Assembly (NCBI GenBank): GCA_028870845.1
Contig: JAGWOR010000020.1
Coordinates: forward strand, 1 to 44,672
Direction of reading: 5' to 3'
Length of the DNA: 44,672 bases
Source: Gammaproteobacteria bacterium
GTDB lineage: Bacteria > Pseudomonadota > Gammaproteobacteria > Natronospirales > REEB76
This document shows, one piece after another, positions 1 to 14,670 of the stretch. A program made the translations under genes and the position numbers. Position 1 is the first letter of the stretch; each line of letters begins with the position of its first letter. The notes under the pieces were generated by a model. It was not told the DNA's origin and did not search any database. It saw only the letters and a program-made list of their open reading frames with translations.

Positions 1-1652
1 TGGGTGCCGGTGTTCATGGCAACTGCCACGTCCGCTTGGGCAAGCGCAGGCGCATCGTTGGTGCCGTCTCCGGTCATGGCCACCAGCTTGCCTTCGGCCT
101 GATAATCGCGAATCAGCTTGAGTTTGGTTTCCGGCGTGGCCTCCGCCAGGAAATCGTCTACGCCCGCTTCGGCGGCGATGGCGGCCGCTGTCAAGCGGTT
201 GTCGCCGGTGATCATCACGGTCTTGATGCCCATGCGCCGCAGCTGCGCGAAGCGCTCCTTGATGCCGCCCTTAACAATGTCCTTGAGCTCGATCACCCCC
301 AGCACCCGGGTGCCATCCGCCACCACCAGAGGGGTACTGCCGCGGCGCGCCACATCTTCAACCAGCGATGTGACCTGCACGGGATAGGTTCCTCCCAGAG
401 ACTCCACGTGGCGGCGCACGGCGTCAGCGGCGCCCTTGCGTATCTGGCGTTCTTTCAGGTCCACTCCGCTCATGCGGGTGCGCGCGCTGAAATGCGCGAA
501 GTGCGCGCCCAGCGCATGGATGTCCCGTTCGCGCAACCCGTAGCGCTGCTTGGCCAGGATCACAATGCTGCGCCCTTCGGGCGTCTCATCGGCCAACGAC
601 GCCAATTGCGCGGCGTCCGCGAGCGTCTGCTCCGTGACGCCAGGTGCCGGTAACAGTGCAGCGGCCTGGCGGTTGCCGAGGGTGATGGTGCCGGTTTTGT
701 CCAGTAGCAGCACGTCCACGTCGCCCGCGGCCTCCACTGCCCGTCCGGAGGTTGCAATGACGTTGGCCTTGAGCATACGGCCCATGCCTGCAATGCCGAT
801 GGCGGATAGCAATGCACCGATGGTGGTTGGTATCAGGCACACCAGCAATGCCACCAGCACGGTAATGGTGACGGGCCGTCCCGAACCGGTCACGTCGACA
901 CTGTAAACGGAGTACGGCAGCAGTGTAACGGTGGCCAGCAGGAAAATAAGCGTCATGGCCACCAGCAGAATGGTGAGCGCAATCTCATTTGGCGTGCGCT
1001 GGCGCCGGGCGCCTTCCACCATGCCGATCATGCGATCTAGAAAAGTCTCACCGGGGTTTGCGGTGATGCGCACCACAATCCAGTCGGACAGCACTCGGGT
1101 TCCGCCGGTAACAGAACTGAAGTCACCGCCGGATTCACGGATCACCGGCGCGCTTTCTCCAGTGATGGCGCTTTCATCCACTGACGCCACCCCTTCGATT
1201 ACCTCGCCGTCGCCGGGAATGAAGTCCTGGGCCTGCACCAGCACGAAATCGCCTTTATGTAAGGTGGACGCGGGTACGGCTTGGAAGGCGGAGCTGGAGG
1301 GCGCATAGTTGTCCGATTCCAGCTTCTTGGCAATGATCTCTCTCCGGCTGCGCCGCAGTGCGGCGGCTTGCGCCCGGTTGCGGCTCTCACTCAAGGCCTC
1401 TGCGAAATTTGCGAACAGCACCGTAAGCCAAAGCCACAAAGCAACAGCTAAAATGAATCCAGTGGGCGCCTCACCCCGGCCGGAGAGCGCCTGCAGAAAC
1501 AACAGCGTAGTCAGGATGCTGCCCACATAGACCACGAACATGACTGGATTGCGCAATTGCGTAAGCGGACTGAGTTTTTTGATCGACATCCACCCCGCTT
1601 GCGCCATTAGTCTGCGGTCAAACATGAACTGTGTGAAAGTTTGTTCCGTCAT
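1..1652 (-). CDS. kdpB: Potassium-transporting P-type ATPase subunit B, KdpB (partial, 3' end cut off)
   Basis: This is the ATP-hydrolysing subunit of the inner-membrane KdpFABC potassium pump. The translation begins [10 protein letters not shown] at 1652, behind a GGAG ribosome site, and runs off the left edge after about 550 residues. The P-type ATPase signatures are present: a TGES-type actuator motif (AITGESAPV), the phosphorylation motif DKTGTIT with its Asp near residue 318, and the hinge [12 protein letters not shown] close to the window edge. The family is usually about 680-700 residues, so roughly 130 C-terminal residues are missing. The gene lies 13 nt after kdpA. kdpC and any kdpDE regulators would lie to the left of the window. 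Identification is secure. Confidence 0.97.
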   Translation of the reverse strand, partial: MTEQTFTQFMFDRRLMAQAGWMSIKKLSPLTQLRNPVMFVVYVGSILTTLLFLQALSGRGEAPTGFILAVALWLWLTVLFANFAEALSESRNRAQAAALRRSRREIIAKKLESDNYAPSSSAFQAVPASTLHKGDFVLVQAQDFIPGDGEVIEGVASVDESAITGESAPVIRESGGDFSSVTGGTRVLSDWIVVRITANPGETFLDRMIGMVEGARRQRTPNEIALTILLVAMTLIFLLATVTLLPYSVYSVDVTGSGRPVTITVLVALLVCLIPTTIGALLSAIGIAGMGRMLKANVIATSGRAVEAAGDVDVLLLDKTGTITLGNRQAAALLPAPGVTEQTLADAAQLASLADETPEGRSIVILAKQRYGLRERDIHALGAHFAHFSARTRMSGVDLKERQIRKGAADAVRRHVESLGGTYPVQVTSLVEDVARRGSTPLVVADGTRVLGVIELKDIVKGGIKERFAQLRRMGIKTVMITGDNRLTAAAIAAEAGVDDFLAEATPETKLKLIRDYQAEGKLVAMTGDGTNDAPALAQADVAVAMNTGT

Positions 1653-1665
1653 GGGGCGACTCCGG

Positions 1666-3474
1666 TCAATGCACGCCCAGCATGGCGAGATATTCGGCGA
1701 TTGGGCCGAGCGCCAGCGCCGGCACATAGGTCAGCGCCCCCACCAGCAAAATGGTGCCCACCAGCAAAGCGATGAATAATGGCGTATGCGTGGCCAGGGT
1801 GCCCAACCCGGGTGGTACGCGCTTTTTTGCCGCGAGCGAGCCGGCCACGGCGAGCGCCGCGATTGCCGTCCAGAAACGCCCGATCTGCATCGCACCTCCC
1901 AACATATAGTTATAAAAAGGTGTGTTGGCGTTCAGGCCGGCAAATGCACTGCCGTTATTGTTGGCGGCGGATGAAAATGCGTAAAGAATTTCGCTGAAGC
2001 CGTGGGCTCCCGGATTGAAAGCCCCTGTACGGCCGGCCCCAGTCGACACCGCAATGGCGGTGCCCACCAGCACCAACAGTGGCGTAATCAGCACCGCCAC
2101 AGAGACCATTTTCATTTCAAAACTCTCGATTTTCTTGCCAAGGTATTCCGGCGTGCGACCAACCATCAGCCCGGCCACAAATACCGCGATGATGACGAAC
2201 ATCAGCATGCCGTAAAGCCCGCAGCCCACACCGCCGTACACCACCTCGCCAAGTTGGATAAGCCATAGGGGAACCAGGCCGCCGAGGGGCGTGAAGGAAT
2301 CGTGCATGGCATTCACCGAGCCATTGGAGGCCGCGGTCGTGGCAGTCGCCCATAGGGTGGAGTCTACGATGCCGAAGCGGGTTTCCTTGCCCTCCATGTT
2401 GCCGCCCGCCTGCAGGGGGCTCGCAGTCTGATCCACGCCCAGCGCCGTCAAGGCCGGATTGCCAGCCTGTTCCGCATAGGTGCAGGCCGCGAGCGCCGCA
2501 GCAAAGATGATGGTCATGGCGATGAGGATGCCCCATCCCTGGCGAGTGTCGCCCACCATCCTGCCGAAGGTGTAGCAGAGCCCCGCTGGGATCAGCAGTA
2601 TGGCCAGCATTTCCAGGAAATTGGACAGCGGCGTGGGGTTTTCGTAAGGGTGTGCCGAGTTGACGTTAAAAAACCCCCCGCCATTGGTACCCAACTGTTT
2701 GATGGCAATTTGCGACGCCGCGGGACCCATCGGCAGCTGCACCTGGGTCGCGGTGGCCGGCGTGGTCTCCGGCTGACCCTTGGCATCCAATACGGGATTG
2801 CCGGCGGCATCGGTCACGGGCGCCTTATAGACAACGGGTTGCACCAGCGTGACCGTCTGATAGCGGTGGAAATTCTGAATCACACCCTGGCTTACAAGCG
2901 CCACCGCCAACAGCAATGACAACGGCAACAGAATGTAGAGCGTAGTACGGGTCAGATCCACCCAGAAGTTGCCCAAGGTCTCAGCGCTGTGGCGTACGAA
3001 TCCGCGGATGAGAGCCACTAGCACGGCCATCCCGGTCGCAGCTGATACGAAATTCTGCACCGCGAGCGCCGCCATCTGGGAAAAATAACTGAGAGTGGTT
3101 TCTCCTCCATAGGCCTGCCAGTTGGTGTTGGTCACGAAGCTGATGGCCGTGTTCCAGGACAAATCCGGATCCACGTCGCCCAGATGCTCCGGATTGAGCG
3201 GCAAGCTGCCCTGCAAGCGCAGAATGCCGTATACCACCAGCACGCCGATGAAATTGAATAGCAGCATGGAGATTGCATACCGGGTCCAACGCATCTCGAC
3301 TTCGGGACTTACGCCGCACAGCCGGTACATCAGCCGCTCCAGGGGCGCACCCAAGCGGTTCAGCCAGACGTCCTGGCCTTCGTATACCCGCGCCATGTAG
3401 ATACCAAGTGGTTTGACAAGCAACAGCAGTACCGCCAGGTACACACCGATTTGCAGGTAGCCGTTGAGCGTCAC
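1666..3474 (-). CDS. kdpA: Potassium-transporting ATPase potassium-binding subunit KdpA
   Basis: KdpA is the ion-translocating, channel-like subunit of the Kdp pump in the inner membrane. I place the start at a GTG (3472-3474) giving [13 protein letters not shown], which overlaps the kdpF stop as GTGA and matches the usual KdpA N-terminus. The longer open frame upstream is kdpF read out of frame. The protein is 602 aa. The four selectivity-filter neighbourhoods can be seen: [41 protein letters not shown] and [13 protein letters not shown], and the C-terminus ends in [11 protein letters not shown] as usual. It is longer than E. coli KdpA (557 aa), partly because of an extra Ala/Thr/Pro-rich segment around residues 200-225 before LPMGPAASQ. 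Confidence 0.96.
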   Translation of the reverse strand: MTLNGYLQIGVYLAVLLLLVKPLGIYMARVYEGQDVWLNRLGAPLERLMYRLCGVSPEVEMRWTRYAISMLLFNFIGVLVVYGILRLQGSLPLNPEHLGDVDPDLSWNTAISFVTNTNWQAYGGETTLSYFSQMAALAVQNFVSAATGMAVLVALIRGFVRHSAETLGNFWVDLTRTTLYILLPLSLLLAVALVSQGVIQNFHRYQTVTLVQPVVYKAPVTDAAGNPVLDAKGQPETTPATATQVQLPMGPAASQIAIKQLGTNGGGFFNVNSAHPYENPTPLSNFLEMLAILLIPAGLCYTFGRMVGDTRQGWGILIAMTIIFAAALAACTYAEQAGNPALTALGVDQTASPLQAGGNMEGKETRFGIVDSTLWATATTAASNGSVNAMHDSFTPLGGLVPLWLIQLGEVVYGGVGCGLYGMLMFVIIAVFVAGLMVGRTPEYLGKKIESFEMKMVSVAVLITPLLVLVGTAIAVSTGAGRTGAFNPGAHGFSEILYAFSSAANNNGSAFAGLNANTPFYNYMLGGAMQIGRFWTAIAALAVAGSLAAKKRVPPGLGTLATHTPLFIALLVGTILLVGALTYVPALALGPIAEYLAMLGVH

Positions 3475-3563
3475 GAAAAGCGCTCGGGGAAAAACAGTGC
3501 CACCACCAAATATACAGCCAGCACCAGGCTCAGGATCAGCCCGATAACTTCCATGAGACTCAT
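3471..3563 (-). CDS. kdpF: KdpF small membrane subunit of the Kdp pump
   Basis: A 30-aa hydrophobic peptide starting [11 protein letters not shown] and ending FFPERFS. It is one transmembrane helix followed by the short polar end typical of KdpF, which stabilises the KdpABC complex in the membrane. Its ATG overlaps the stop of the preceding small ORF (ATGA, 3560-3563). Its own stop overlaps the kdpA GTG start (GTGA, 3471-3474), so translation of the three genes is probably coupled. A second Met at codon 4 is an alternative start. Position just before kdpA and length both fit KdpF, which automatic callers often miss. Confidence 0.88.
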   Translation of the reverse strand: MSLMEVIGLILSLVLAVYLVVALFFPERFS

Positions 3564-3655
3564 CGGCTTCTCTCCAGCCTCTCGAAGGCCAGCACGAGCG
3601 CCGCTGCCGCGACGAACAACAATACCGCAAGCACTAATGAGAACCAGTCCAGCAT
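3560..3655 (-). CDS. 31-aa single-span membrane peptide leading the kdp operon
   Basis: A short reading frame upstream of kdpF starts [13 protein letters not shown] and ends AFERLERSR. It has one strongly hydrophobic stretch of about 22 residues and a short charged Arg/Glu tail. A plausible ribosome site (TGAGG) lies 8 nt before the ATG. Its TGA overlaps the kdpF ATG by 4 nt, the same coupling seen at the kdpF/kdpA junction, which argues that it is translated. I recall similar unnamed tiny ORFs before kdpF in other proteobacteria but know of no assigned function. It could be an extra pump subunit, a KdpF duplicate or a leader peptide for coupling. Confidence 0.68.
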   Translation of the reverse strand: MLDWFSLVLAVLLFVAAAALVLAFERLERSR

Positions 3656-4138
3656 AAAGCGACCTCAGCCTGAGTTCGGCGCTGGACTTTAAGGCAGCGG
3701 ATATAAAGATGGTGCAAAAATGGGCCGCTAACCCATAAAAATTACATTAAAATGCCCATGATCCCTGCGACCTTTGATCTGGTACCGGCGCTGGGTGAGC
3801 ATGCAATGATTTCATTACATTGCCTGCGTCATCGCGTAGCCTGCGCAGAGGACCCCTTGAGCCCAGCTGGCGCCAAAATATCAACTAAATGGAAACCCCG
3901 GGCATTGATCCGACTCGACGCGGCCACAGCTGTGTATTCGATTGCAGAGGAAACGCGGACGGCTCCCTGCCGGTTAATTGATAGCCCAGCACGTACCCAT
4001 CGGTTTTTCACCCGCTGTATCAAAATAACACGCGCTCATATGCATGAGCCGCATCCGCCAAATGGAAGTGAAGACGAAATAAGTGCCCATGGCTGAACTA
4101 TGCGTTAGTTGCAACCGAATTAGTAATCGCGCTTGAGG
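3656..4138. other. Intergenic region upstream of kdp, no supported gene
   Basis: About 480 nt between the first kdp ORF and the cupin gene. It includes an AT-rich patch around 3715-3755, where the kdp promoter (minus strand) would be expected. A 114-aa open frame on plus (3752-4096) has no recognisable family, no good ribosome site and a biased composition, so I do not call it. No convincing sigma-70 hexamer pair, hairpin terminator or RNA gene was found by eye. Confidence 0.5.
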
Positions 4139-4483
4139 TTAGTCTTGCCTGATGATATCGACAGAAATCTCCACCGCTGGAATCGCACCTCTATTCTCAA
4201 GCCAGTGACTGGTGTTTCTGTCCTCGGGCCAGCCCACTCCCGGGCCATAATCCGTGGCAACTCCATTGCGATGGTCAGTAATGGTTCCTTGCAAGATATA
4301 GACGGTGCCTGGCCTGCCCTTATGGTCGTGTATCGGGCCGAAGACGCCTCCAGGTTCCATGGTCACCATGCGCATTCGGAGTTGGCGTCCCGCCATGCCT
4401 TCGATCTCGGGACCAAGGTCAATCGTCGCCAGCAATTTTACCGTAACACCTTTTGTATCAGGCGCATTGTGTTCGTTACTCAT
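4139..4483 (-). CDS. Small single-domain cupin protein
   Basis: A 114-aa protein with one cupin beta-barrel domain. The first cupin motif is visible at about residues 44-66 (GGVFGPIHDHKGRPGTVYIL). It has the paired HxH metal ligands, but the usual Glu of the motif is not obvious. The second motif is around SHWLENRG, with a His. Small cupins bind a metal and serve as isomerases, dioxygenases or sugar/ligand sensors, and the sequence does not say which. The start is well supported by GGAGGAAA 5 nt upstream of the ATG. It stands alone between kdp and tRNA-Ser. Confidence 0.85.
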   Translation of the reverse strand: MSNEHNAPDTKGVTVKLLATIDLGPEIEGMAGRQLRMRMVTMEPGGVFGPIHDHKGRPGTVYILQGTITDHRNGVATDYGPGVGWPEDRNTSHWLENRGAIPAVEISVDIIRQD

Positions 4484-4650
4484 GCACTTTCCTCCATGCT
4501 TCCGGGCAGAGTGTTCGAGCCAACCGGCGCCCGCATGTGACGAACGCGCAATGCCGTGTTCATTAGATGCGGTTTTGCAGCCACATCCATGATAGGTGCT
4601 GTCCCCTGGTATTTTAATTGAATTTTATTAAAGGATTGCGTGACGAATAT

Positions 4651-4740
4651 TGGCGGAGAGGGTGGGATTCGAACCCACGAAGAGCTTGCGCCCTTGCCGG
4701 TTTTCAAGACCGGTACCATCAACCACTCGGTCACCTCTCC
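4651..4740 (-). tRNA. tRNA-Ser (anticodon UGA)
   Basis: On the minus strand a 90-nt cloverleaf can be read. The acceptor stem is GGAGAGG paired with CCTCTCC, with a G discriminator and an encoded CCA. The D-loop region is GACCGAGTGG, the anticodon loop is CTTGAAA with TGA, the long variable arm is typical of class II tRNAs, and the T-arm is GTGGGTTCGAATCCCAC. It reads UCA and related serine codons. It starts 14 nt after the serS stop on the same strand, so it may be processed from the serS transcript. Confidence 0.97.
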
Positions 4741-4754
4741 TTAACGGACCGGCA

Positions 4755-7410
<2,656 letters not shown>

Positions 7411-8077
7411 CCGCACCGGCTGGCGGCGTAAACCGGAATTCACTGTCCGGTATGCTGGGATTGACAATCAGATGGCTGAAGGTAATGCGCGTCAGATTGC
7501 CAAGCGCGTCCTTGAGCTCCATGACCGACACATTTTGACCCTTGAAGCCCATCCGCACCGAATCAAAATCCGTGTCCTTAACCTTGGGTATGAGCATCAC
7601 CCATTGCAGACCCTGGGACTCTCCCAGGTCTTTCACCACAAAGCTTTTGCCCACATCGTTGGAACCCGACAGCAGCACTGCGGGGCTGGCGGCGAGCGTG
7701 CCGGTCAATCGCTTGACAGTAACCTGCTGCAATTCCACATCGTAAATCCAGAGTCGTTTGCCGTCGGCAACGATGATTTCCTTGTTGGGGGTGGCGTAAT
7801 CCCATCGAAACCGGTCTGGGCGCTTGATGGCCAGTGTACCCGCTGACTTTTTCAGCGTTTGCAGATTGGCATCCAGCACCACCTGGCTGAAATCCGCTTT
7901 CAGGCTATGTACATTCAGCAGAAAGTCGTGCATGCGCTGGATCGCAGTATCCTGCTGCGCGGCATGCATCGCAACCCAGGGCGCCAGCAGCATCGTCAGC
8001 AATGCGGCAGCAACAATCTTAGATGTTTTCACTGTACATACTCCTGGTCAGCTGCAAGCGCAAGTAGCGGTGCTGCA

Positions 8078-10423
8078 TTACTCAAAATCCCTGTCATCGC
8101 GCGGCGGTGGCGCCACCAGCACCTCGCGCATGCCGTTGGTTTGCAATGGTCCGACGATGCCGGCGCTTTCCATCTCCTCGATCATGCGCGCCGCACGGTT
8201 ATATCCGATCTTGAGCCTCCGCTGCACACCGGATATGGAAGCCCGGCGGGATTCCGTGACGATGCGCACCGCCTGATCGTAGAGCGGGTCGGATTCGGTA
8301 TCCGCGCCTGCATTACCGGATTCGCCGAAGCCCGGAATTCCAGGCAATGACTCCATAGAACCATGCAGGATCTCATCCAGGTACGGCGGCTGCATGCCCT
8401 TTAGGCTGTCGCGCAGTTTGGCCACCACTTTATGCACTTCCTGGTCGCTCACGAAAGCACCGTGCACGCGCACCGGCACCGCAGTACCCGGCGGCAGAAA
8501 CAACATGTCGCCGTGGCCCAGCAGCGACTCGGCGCCCTGCTGATCCAGGATAGTGCGGGAATCCACCCGTGCCGAAACCTGGAAAGCAATTCGCGCCGGG
8601 ATATTTGCCTTGATCAGGCCGGTTATCACATCAACCGATGGCCTTTGCGTGGCCAGCACCAGATGAATGCCGGAAGCTCGGGCTTTTTGCGCCAGCCGCG
8701 TGATCAGTTCTTCGACCTTCTTGCCCACCACGATCATCAGGTCCGCCAGTTCATCCACCACCACCACGATGTTGTACAGCGGCTTAAGGGTTGGGATATC
8801 CGCATCGTCCAATTCATTCAATTCTTCCGGTTTCAGCAGCGGATCGCGTATTGGCTTGCCGGCATCAATGGCTTCCGTCACCTTGCGGTTATACCCGGCC
8901 ATATTGCGCACACTCAGTGCCGCCATCAGGCGGTAGCGTTTTTCCATTTCCACCACACACCAGCGCAAAGCGTTGGCGGCTTCCTTCATGTCCGTCACCA
9001 CGGGCACCAGCAGATGCGGAATGCCTTCATACACGGAAAGTTCCAGCATCTTGGGATCGATCATGATGAGCCGAGAATGCTCGGCTGTATCCTTATACAG
9101 CAGGCTCAGGATCATGGCATTCAAGGCCACGGATTTTCCCGAACCCGTGGTGCCTGCGATCAACAAATGCGGCATGCGTTCCAGGTCAGCTACCACCGGG
9201 TTGCCGCCGATATCCTTGCCCAATGCCAGGGTCAGGGGTGAACGGGAATCATCGTATTCCTTGGACTTGAGGATTTCGCCGAGGGTCACCAGTTCTCGCG
9301 CTTCATTGGGTATCTCCAAGCCCACCACGGATTTGCCGGGAATCACCTCCACGACGCGCACGCTGATCGCTGAAAGCCCCCGGGCCAGGTCTTTGGCCAG
9401 GTTGGAAATCTGGCTGACCTTCACCCCCGGGGCTGGCTGCAGTTCGAAGCGCGTGACCACAGGACCCGGGTTGACCGCAACAACCTGCACTTCCACGCCA
9501 AAATCCCGAAGCTTGAGTTCCACGGTGCGCGACATGGCGTCCAGCGCGGATTCGGAGTATCCATCCACTCTGGGGGGCGGATCGTCCAGCAGTGAGAGCG
9601 GAGGAAGCTCCGAGTCCAGAGGTGGTTCGAACAGCGGCACTTGGCGTTCCCTTTCCACCCTAGGGCTGGGCGGCAGAGCCCGCATTAGCGGCTCGATCCT
9701 GGGTTTGGGGCGTTTTTGCACCTCTTCCTGATGTACGCGGATGACTTCCACCTGCTGTTCCCGGCTGCGGCGGGCCTGTACGGCCTCGCGCAGCCAGCCC
9801 CAACGGTTACGCGCGCGCTCCATGACGATCAGACTAAATCGGCCGGTGCGATCCATGAAACCCAGCCAGGATAAGCCCGTGAAAACCGTAACGGCACTCA
9901 AGAATAAGGCCAGCAACAGCAGTGTTGCACCCAAACCGCTAAGCCCATGGGCCAGCCCTTTGCCGATAAAATCACCCAAAATTCCACCTGCATCCGCCGG
10001 CAATACCCCATGGTGGACACTCCAGTTGATGCTGGCCAGACCGCTGGCGGTCAGCAGCGCTAGCACCAGCCCCCCGATGCGGGCGCTCAAATGCCACTTA
10101 TTGACAGGAGCTGTGGATTTTCGGGCCCGGAAGATCATCCAGCCAGCCCATACCAGCAAGATGGGGAAAAGGAAGGCCGGGTAGCCGAATAAAAAGTACA
10201 GCCCCGCTGAAAGCCATGCCCCCACCGGGCCGATTGCGTTGTGCAGTTTTCCACCGGCACCGCTGTAAAAGGGGCTGGCATCGTTGGGACTGAAGGTTGC
10301 CAGACTGGCGAACAGCAGCACGGCGACGGCAAGAAAGACCCACAGAGCCGCCTCCTTGAGGCCCTGCACCAGGTGGATTGCCATGGGTGAGCGGGTTGTG
10401 TCTTTGCGCGTTGCCTGCGCCAC
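8078..10423 (-). CDS. ftsK: DNA translocase FtsK
   Basis: A septum-anchored motor that pumps chromosome ends towards dif and activates XerCD during division. The 781-aa protein has four or five membrane helices in residues 20-200 and a short Pro/Arg-rich linker. The RecA-like motor follows with Walker A GTTGSGKS (residues 424-431), Walker [13 protein letters not shown] and the FtsK/SpoIIIE motif [15 protein letters not shown]-terminal winged-helix gamma domain ([11 protein letters not shown] to the end) reads KOPS sites. The linker is much shorter than in E. coli, and total length resembles Pseudomonas. The start is a GTG with AGGTC 7 nt upstream, and an in-frame ATG lies 13 codons later. Upstream is a very AT-rich stretch, probably promoter. 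Confidence 0.97.
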   Translation of the reverse strand: MAQATRKDTTRSPMAIHLVQGLKEAALWVFLAVAVLLFASLATFSPNDASPFYSGAGGKLHNAIGPVGAWLSAGLYFLFGYPAFLFPILLVWAGWMIFRARKSTAPVNKWHLSARIGGLVLALLTASGLASINWSVHHGVLPADAGGILGDFIGKGLAHGLSGLGATLLLLALFLSAVTVFTGLSWLGFMDRTGRFSLIVMERARNRWGWLREAVQARRSREQQVEVIRVHQEEVQKRPKPRIEPLMRALPPSPRVERERQVPLFEPPLDSELPPLSLLDDPPPRVDGYSESALDAMSRTVELKLRDFGVEVQVVAVNPGPVVTRFELQPAPGVKVSQISNLAKDLARGLSAISVRVVEVIPGKSVVGLEIPNEARELVTLGEILKSKEYDDSRSPLTLALGKDIGGNPVVADLERMPHLLIAGTTGSGKSVALNAMILSLLYKDTAEHSRLIMIDPKMLELSVYEGIPHLLVPVVTDMKEAANALRWCVVEMEKRYRLMAALSVRNMAGYNRKVTEAIDAGKPIRDPLLKPEELNELDDADIPTLKPLYNIVVVVDELADLMIVVGKKVEELITRLAQKARASGIHLVLATQRPSVDVITGLIKANIPARIAFQVSARVDSRTILDQQGAESLLGHGDMLFLPPGTAVPVRVHGAFVSDQEVHKVVAKLRDSLKGMQPPYLDEILHGSMESLPGIPGFGESGNAGADTESDPLYDQAVRIVTESRRASISGVQRRLKIGYNRAARMIEEMESAGIVGPLQTNGMREVLVAPPPRDDRDFE

Positions 10424-10476
10424 TATTTGACCTGACTTTAAATAGTATCTATAACCTATTATTTTATATGTTATTT
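10424..10476 (-). promoter_or_regulatory. AT-rich region upstream of ftsK
   Basis: These 53 nt between the ald stop and the ftsK start are almost entirely A/T, unlike the GC-rich surroundings. On the minus strand they contain TATAAAATAATAGGTTATAGAT-like blocks that could supply a -10 element. No single hexamer pair with good spacing stands out, so this is a likely promoter area rather than a mapped promoter. Confidence 0.4.
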
Positions 10477-11532
10477 TTATTTAAGCAATGCCGGGTGCAC
10501 CACTCTCCCGGCTTCTACATTGATGCCCTTTTGCAACGGCTCGTCGCTTCGCCACTCACCACCTGCCAACTTCAGGGCATACGGGGTGATGGCGGCTGAC
10601 AGCGCCTGGGATGAGGTGCGCGGCACAGCGCCAGGCATGTTGGTGACAGTGAAGTGGGTTACGCCCTCCCAAACATAGGTGGGCTTGTCCCAGGTGGTGG
10701 GCTTGGTGGTTTCCACGCAACCGCCCTGGTCCACCGAGATATCCGCCACCACGCTGCCCAGCTGCATGGATTTCACCATGTCCGAAGAGACCACATGGGG
10801 CGCCTTCTCGCCCGTGATCAGCACCGCACCTACCACGATATCCGCATACCTGACGGCTTCGGCAATGTCGGCTTTGTGGGGGTACAGGGCGGTGACGTTA
10901 TGACCCAGAGAACGCATATGCTCCATACGGTCCCGGGAAATATCGAATACCGTGACCTCCGCACCCATGCCGCACGCGACTTTCGCAGAGGCGCCACCGG
11001 CCACACCGGCACCCACAATCACCACCTTTCCGCGCTTGGCGGCTGGCACGCCACCCAGAAGAATACCTTTGCCTCCCTGGGGTTGATGCAACAGATGGGT
11101 ACCCACTTGAATGGACAGCCGTCCGGCGATATCGCTCATCGGCGCCAGCAAGGGGGTACGCCCGTCCACTTCCACGGTTTCGAAGGCTACCGCGGTCAGG
11201 CCGATTTTTTGCAGGGCTTTGGTCAGTTCAGGCAGTGCCGCCAGATGCAGGTAACAGAACAATAAATGATCCTTGCGCAGCAGCTTCAGGTCGGCCTCGA
11301 TGGGCTCCTTGACCTTCACGATCATCTCAGCCTTACCATAGACTTCCGCGGCGGACCCAAGCACCTGTACGCCCACAGCAGTGAAGTTTTCGTCGCTATA
11401 ACCGCTTTTTACCCCGGCATTGTGTTCGATGAAAACCTGATGCCCGTGGCGAACTAGCTCCGCGGCGGCGGCTGGTATCAGGCCAACACGGCCTTCCAGT
11501 GGCTTGAGCTCGCGAGGTATACCGATGCGCAT
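10477..11532 (-). CDS. ald: Alanine dehydrogenase
   Basis: Catalyses reversible oxidative deamination of L-alanine to pyruvate and ammonium with NAD, allowing alanine catabolism or NADH recycling. The 351-aa protein begins [18 protein letters not shown]. It shows the substrate-binding Arg near residue 15, the catalytic Lys in VKVKEP (about residue 75), His in CYLHLAAL (about residue 96) and the dinucleotide-binding [11 protein letters not shown]. It is slightly shorter than the usual 370 or so at the C-terminus. An AAAGGAG ribosome site precedes the ATG. It reads in the same direction as ftsK and diverges from trxB, with 225 nt between that must hold both promoters. Confidence 0.95.
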   Translation of the reverse strand: MRIGIPRELKPLEGRVGLIPAAAAELVRHGHQVFIEHNAGVKSGYSDENFTAVGVQVLGSAAEVYGKAEMIVKVKEPIEADLKLLRKDHLLFCYLHLAALPELTKALQKIGLTAVAFETVEVDGRTPLLAPMSDIAGRLSIQVGTHLLHQPQGGKGILLGGVPAAKRGKVVIVGAGVAGGASAKVACGMGAEVTVFDISRDRMEHMRSLGHNVTALYPHKADIAEAVRYADIVVGAVLITGEKAPHVVSSDMVKSMQLGSVVADISVDQGGCVETTKPTTWDKPTYVWEGVTHFTVTNMPGAVPRTSSQALSAAITPYALKLAGGEWRSDEPLQKGINVEAGRVVHPALLK

Positions 11533-11652
11533 ATTGTCTCCTTTACGCTAGGGGGGAAGTTTTCGTAACATGCATGAATTCGAGGCTGTGCGGGATAAAC
11601 CGTCCGGTGCCCGCATATCGGCCAGAGCATTCGGGTTACGGGCTTCTCCTAA

Positions 11653-12720
<1,068 letters not shown>

Positions 12721-12779
12721 AGCAAAGCGCCATATACTTATATATACGGCCATGCCGGTGGCTGCATTCATACCTCAGC

Positions 12780-13949
12780 GTGATGTTAGGTACCAGACAG
12801 CCAAGCGTGAATGTCCAGGTTTGCTGCTCCATTGATTCCATTCCCGCGGCGGAATGGAACCATCTGGCTGGAAATAATCCCTTTGTTCGGCATGCATTCC
12901 TGGCAGCGCTGGAGCACAGCGGCTGCGCCTGCACCAACACAGGCTGGACGCCGCTGCATCTGACGTGCACAACCGCAGACGGCCATCTGACAGGCGCCCT
13001 GCCTCTATATCTTAAAACCCATTCTTACGGCGAATATGTGTTTGACTGGTCCTGGGCCGATGCCTGGCAGCGTGCCGGAATCGCTTATTACCCAAAATTA
13101 GTAGCGGCCGTGCCATTTTCGCCGGTGAGCGGACCGCGACTTTTGCTGGAGCAGTCTGCGGCAGGCCGGGAGGCAGCTGCTCCGCTGATCAACAAGGCAC
13201 ATGAAATTCTCAGCGACCGAGGGGCGTCCTCCATCCACTGCCTGTTCCCTTACGTGGATGAACTCCATTACTGGCAATCACAAAATTACATGCTGCGTAA
13301 GGACTGCCAGTTCCACTGGCATAACCATGGATATAAGGAATTCGGTGATTTTCTGGGAGTTCTGTCGGCTGAGCCCCGCAAAAAAATAAAACGCGAACGC
13401 CGGCGTGTCACCGAAGCCGGTATCGACCACCGGATATATCGCGGCAGTGAATTAGATGACCAGCTGCTCGATGTGCTTTTTCGCAACTATCAAGCCACCT
13501 ACCTTAAACGCACCCAGACCCCGTACCTGAACCGGGCATTTTTCGCAGAAATCGCCGCCACCATGCCAGATTCACTGGTTACGATTTTCGCGTATCAGCT
13601 CGATAAACCCGTTGCCTGCGCCATCCTGTTTAGAAACGCCGAAACCCTGTATGGCCGCCATTGGGGAAGCGAAAGTGATTTCAACAGCCTGCATTTCGAA
13701 ACCTGCTATTACCAGGGCATCGAATACTGCATCCAGGAAAATCTGCAGCATTTCAATCCAGGCACGCAAGGCGTGCATAAGCTGACCCGCGGATTCGAGC
13801 CCACCGTGACCCACTCCCTGCACTGGATTGCCGAACCCGCTTTTCGCGACCCGATCGCCGATTTTCTGCGTCAGGAAGCAAGCATGATCGATGCTTATAT
13901 GCTTGAAGCAAAGCAGCTTTTACCGTTTCGCATCCAAAGCCGTCAGTGA
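12780..13949 (+). CDS. FemAB-like (DUF482/PF04339 type) acyltransferase-fold protein
   Basis: A 389-aa soluble protein that I assign to the family sometimes labelled peptidogalycan biosynthesis protein or GNAT-like DUF482. Features seen are the N-terminal [21 protein letters not shown], the central [20 protein letters not shown] and [11 protein letters not shown], and the C-terminal [17 protein letters not shown] and [17 protein letters not shown]. This family is related in fold to FemX-type transferases that use aminoacyl-tRNA, but its own donor and acceptor are unknown. The start may be the ATG at 12780 or the next codon, also ATG. Its TGA overlaps the aat GTG by 4 nt, so the two are translationally coupled. 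It sits 59 nt after trxB. Confidence 0.8.
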   Translation: MMLGTRQPSVNVQVCCSIDSIPAAEWNHLAGNNPFVRHAFLAALEHSGCACTNTGWTPLHLTCTTADGHLTGALPLYLKTHSYGEYVFDWSWADAWQRAGIAYYPKLVAAVPFSPVSGPRLLLEQSAAGREAAAPLINKAHEILSDRGASSIHCLFPYVDELHYWQSQNYMLRKDCQFHWHNHGYKEFGDFLGVLSAEPRKKIKRERRRVTEAGIDHRIYRGSELDDQLLDVLFRNYQATYLKRTQTPYLNRAFFAEIAATMPDSLVTIFAYQLDKPVACAILFRNAETLYGRHWGSESDFNSLHFETCYYQGIEYCIQENLQHFNPGTQGVHKLTRGFEPTVTHSLHWIAEPAFRDPIADFLRQEASMIDAYMLEAKQLLPFRIQSRQ

Positions 13950-14670
13950 CCGAACCTCCGCGCATATGCTGGCTTAGCCCAGGAAGCCCCCCGGAAACAT
14001 TTCCTGACGCTATTTGCGCATTGCGTGAACCCAATGGGCTGCTGGCTGCCGGCGGCGACCTGGCAATTGAGCGTTTGCTTTATGCGTACCGTCACGGAAT
14101 CTTTCCCTGGTACGGCCCGGGTCAACCACTGCTTTGGTGGTCACCGGATCCGCGCATCGTCCTGTTTCCAGGGCATTTGCATGTCAGCCGGACTCTGCGC
14201 AGACAGTTGCGTCGCGGCGGTTTCCGCGTGTGTTTTGATACCGCTTTTAACGAGGTCATTGCGGCTTGCGCCGCAAGCCGCACCAACCAGCCGGTTGATG
14301 GCACCTGGATTACTTCTGAGATGCAGCAGGCATATAGAGAACTGCACCGGCTCGGCCATGCGCATTCTCTCGAGGTCTTTATGGATGGGACTCTGGCAGG
14401 CGGGCTCTATGGCATCGCAATGGGTGGTGTATTCTTGAATCCATGTTCAACCACCGCCCCAATGCATCCAAAATCGCCCTCGCTGTTCTGGCAAAACAGC
14501 TGCACGACTGGAGCTTCGGGATGATTGACTGTCAAGTGTATTCCGAACACATTATGCGGTTTGGCAGCACACTGGTACCACGCGTTGAATTTCTAAGCTT
14601 ACTTCACGAGTACGTAAAGCTGCCTGACCACCCTGGTGAGTGGCGGCTGGAAACCTCGCTGGAATTCTGA
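13946..14670 (+). pseudogene. aat: Leucyl/phenylalanyl-tRNA-protein transferase, frameshifted
   Basis: Aat attaches Leu or Phe to proteins that start with Lys or Arg, marking them for ClpS/ClpAP. From a GTG at 13946 the frame reads [36 protein letters not shown] and [12 protein letters not shown], then [12 protein letters not shown]. At 14435-14437 it falls out of frame and stops at 14524. The remaining family sequence continues in another frame from 14437 ([15 protein letters not shown], then IDCQVYSEH) to 14670. The family motif is normally FFGESMF. Here two nucleotides of the second Phe codon are followed directly by the Glu codon, as if 4 nt were lost. No slippery heptamer is present, so programmed shifting is unlikely. 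Both halves are otherwise well kept, so the damage is recent or a sequence error. Confidence 0.87.

Noticed and set aside
3700..3760. Possible sigma-54 site upstream of kdp
   Set aside because: The GG and GC elements are spaced one base short of the required distance.
3752..4096. 114-aa open frame in the gap upstream of kdp
   Set aside because: No family, poor ribosome site; could be chance. Kept only as a note in the intergenic entry.
8432..9241. 269-aa open frame on plus opposite ftsK
   Set aside because: His/Gln-rich translation without family pattern, fully antisense to a conserved gene; a by-product of GC-rich codon use.
14425..14445. Programmed frameshifting in aat
   Set aside because: No slippery heptamer or downstream structure, and a -1 shift would still lack the Phe-Gly of the motif.
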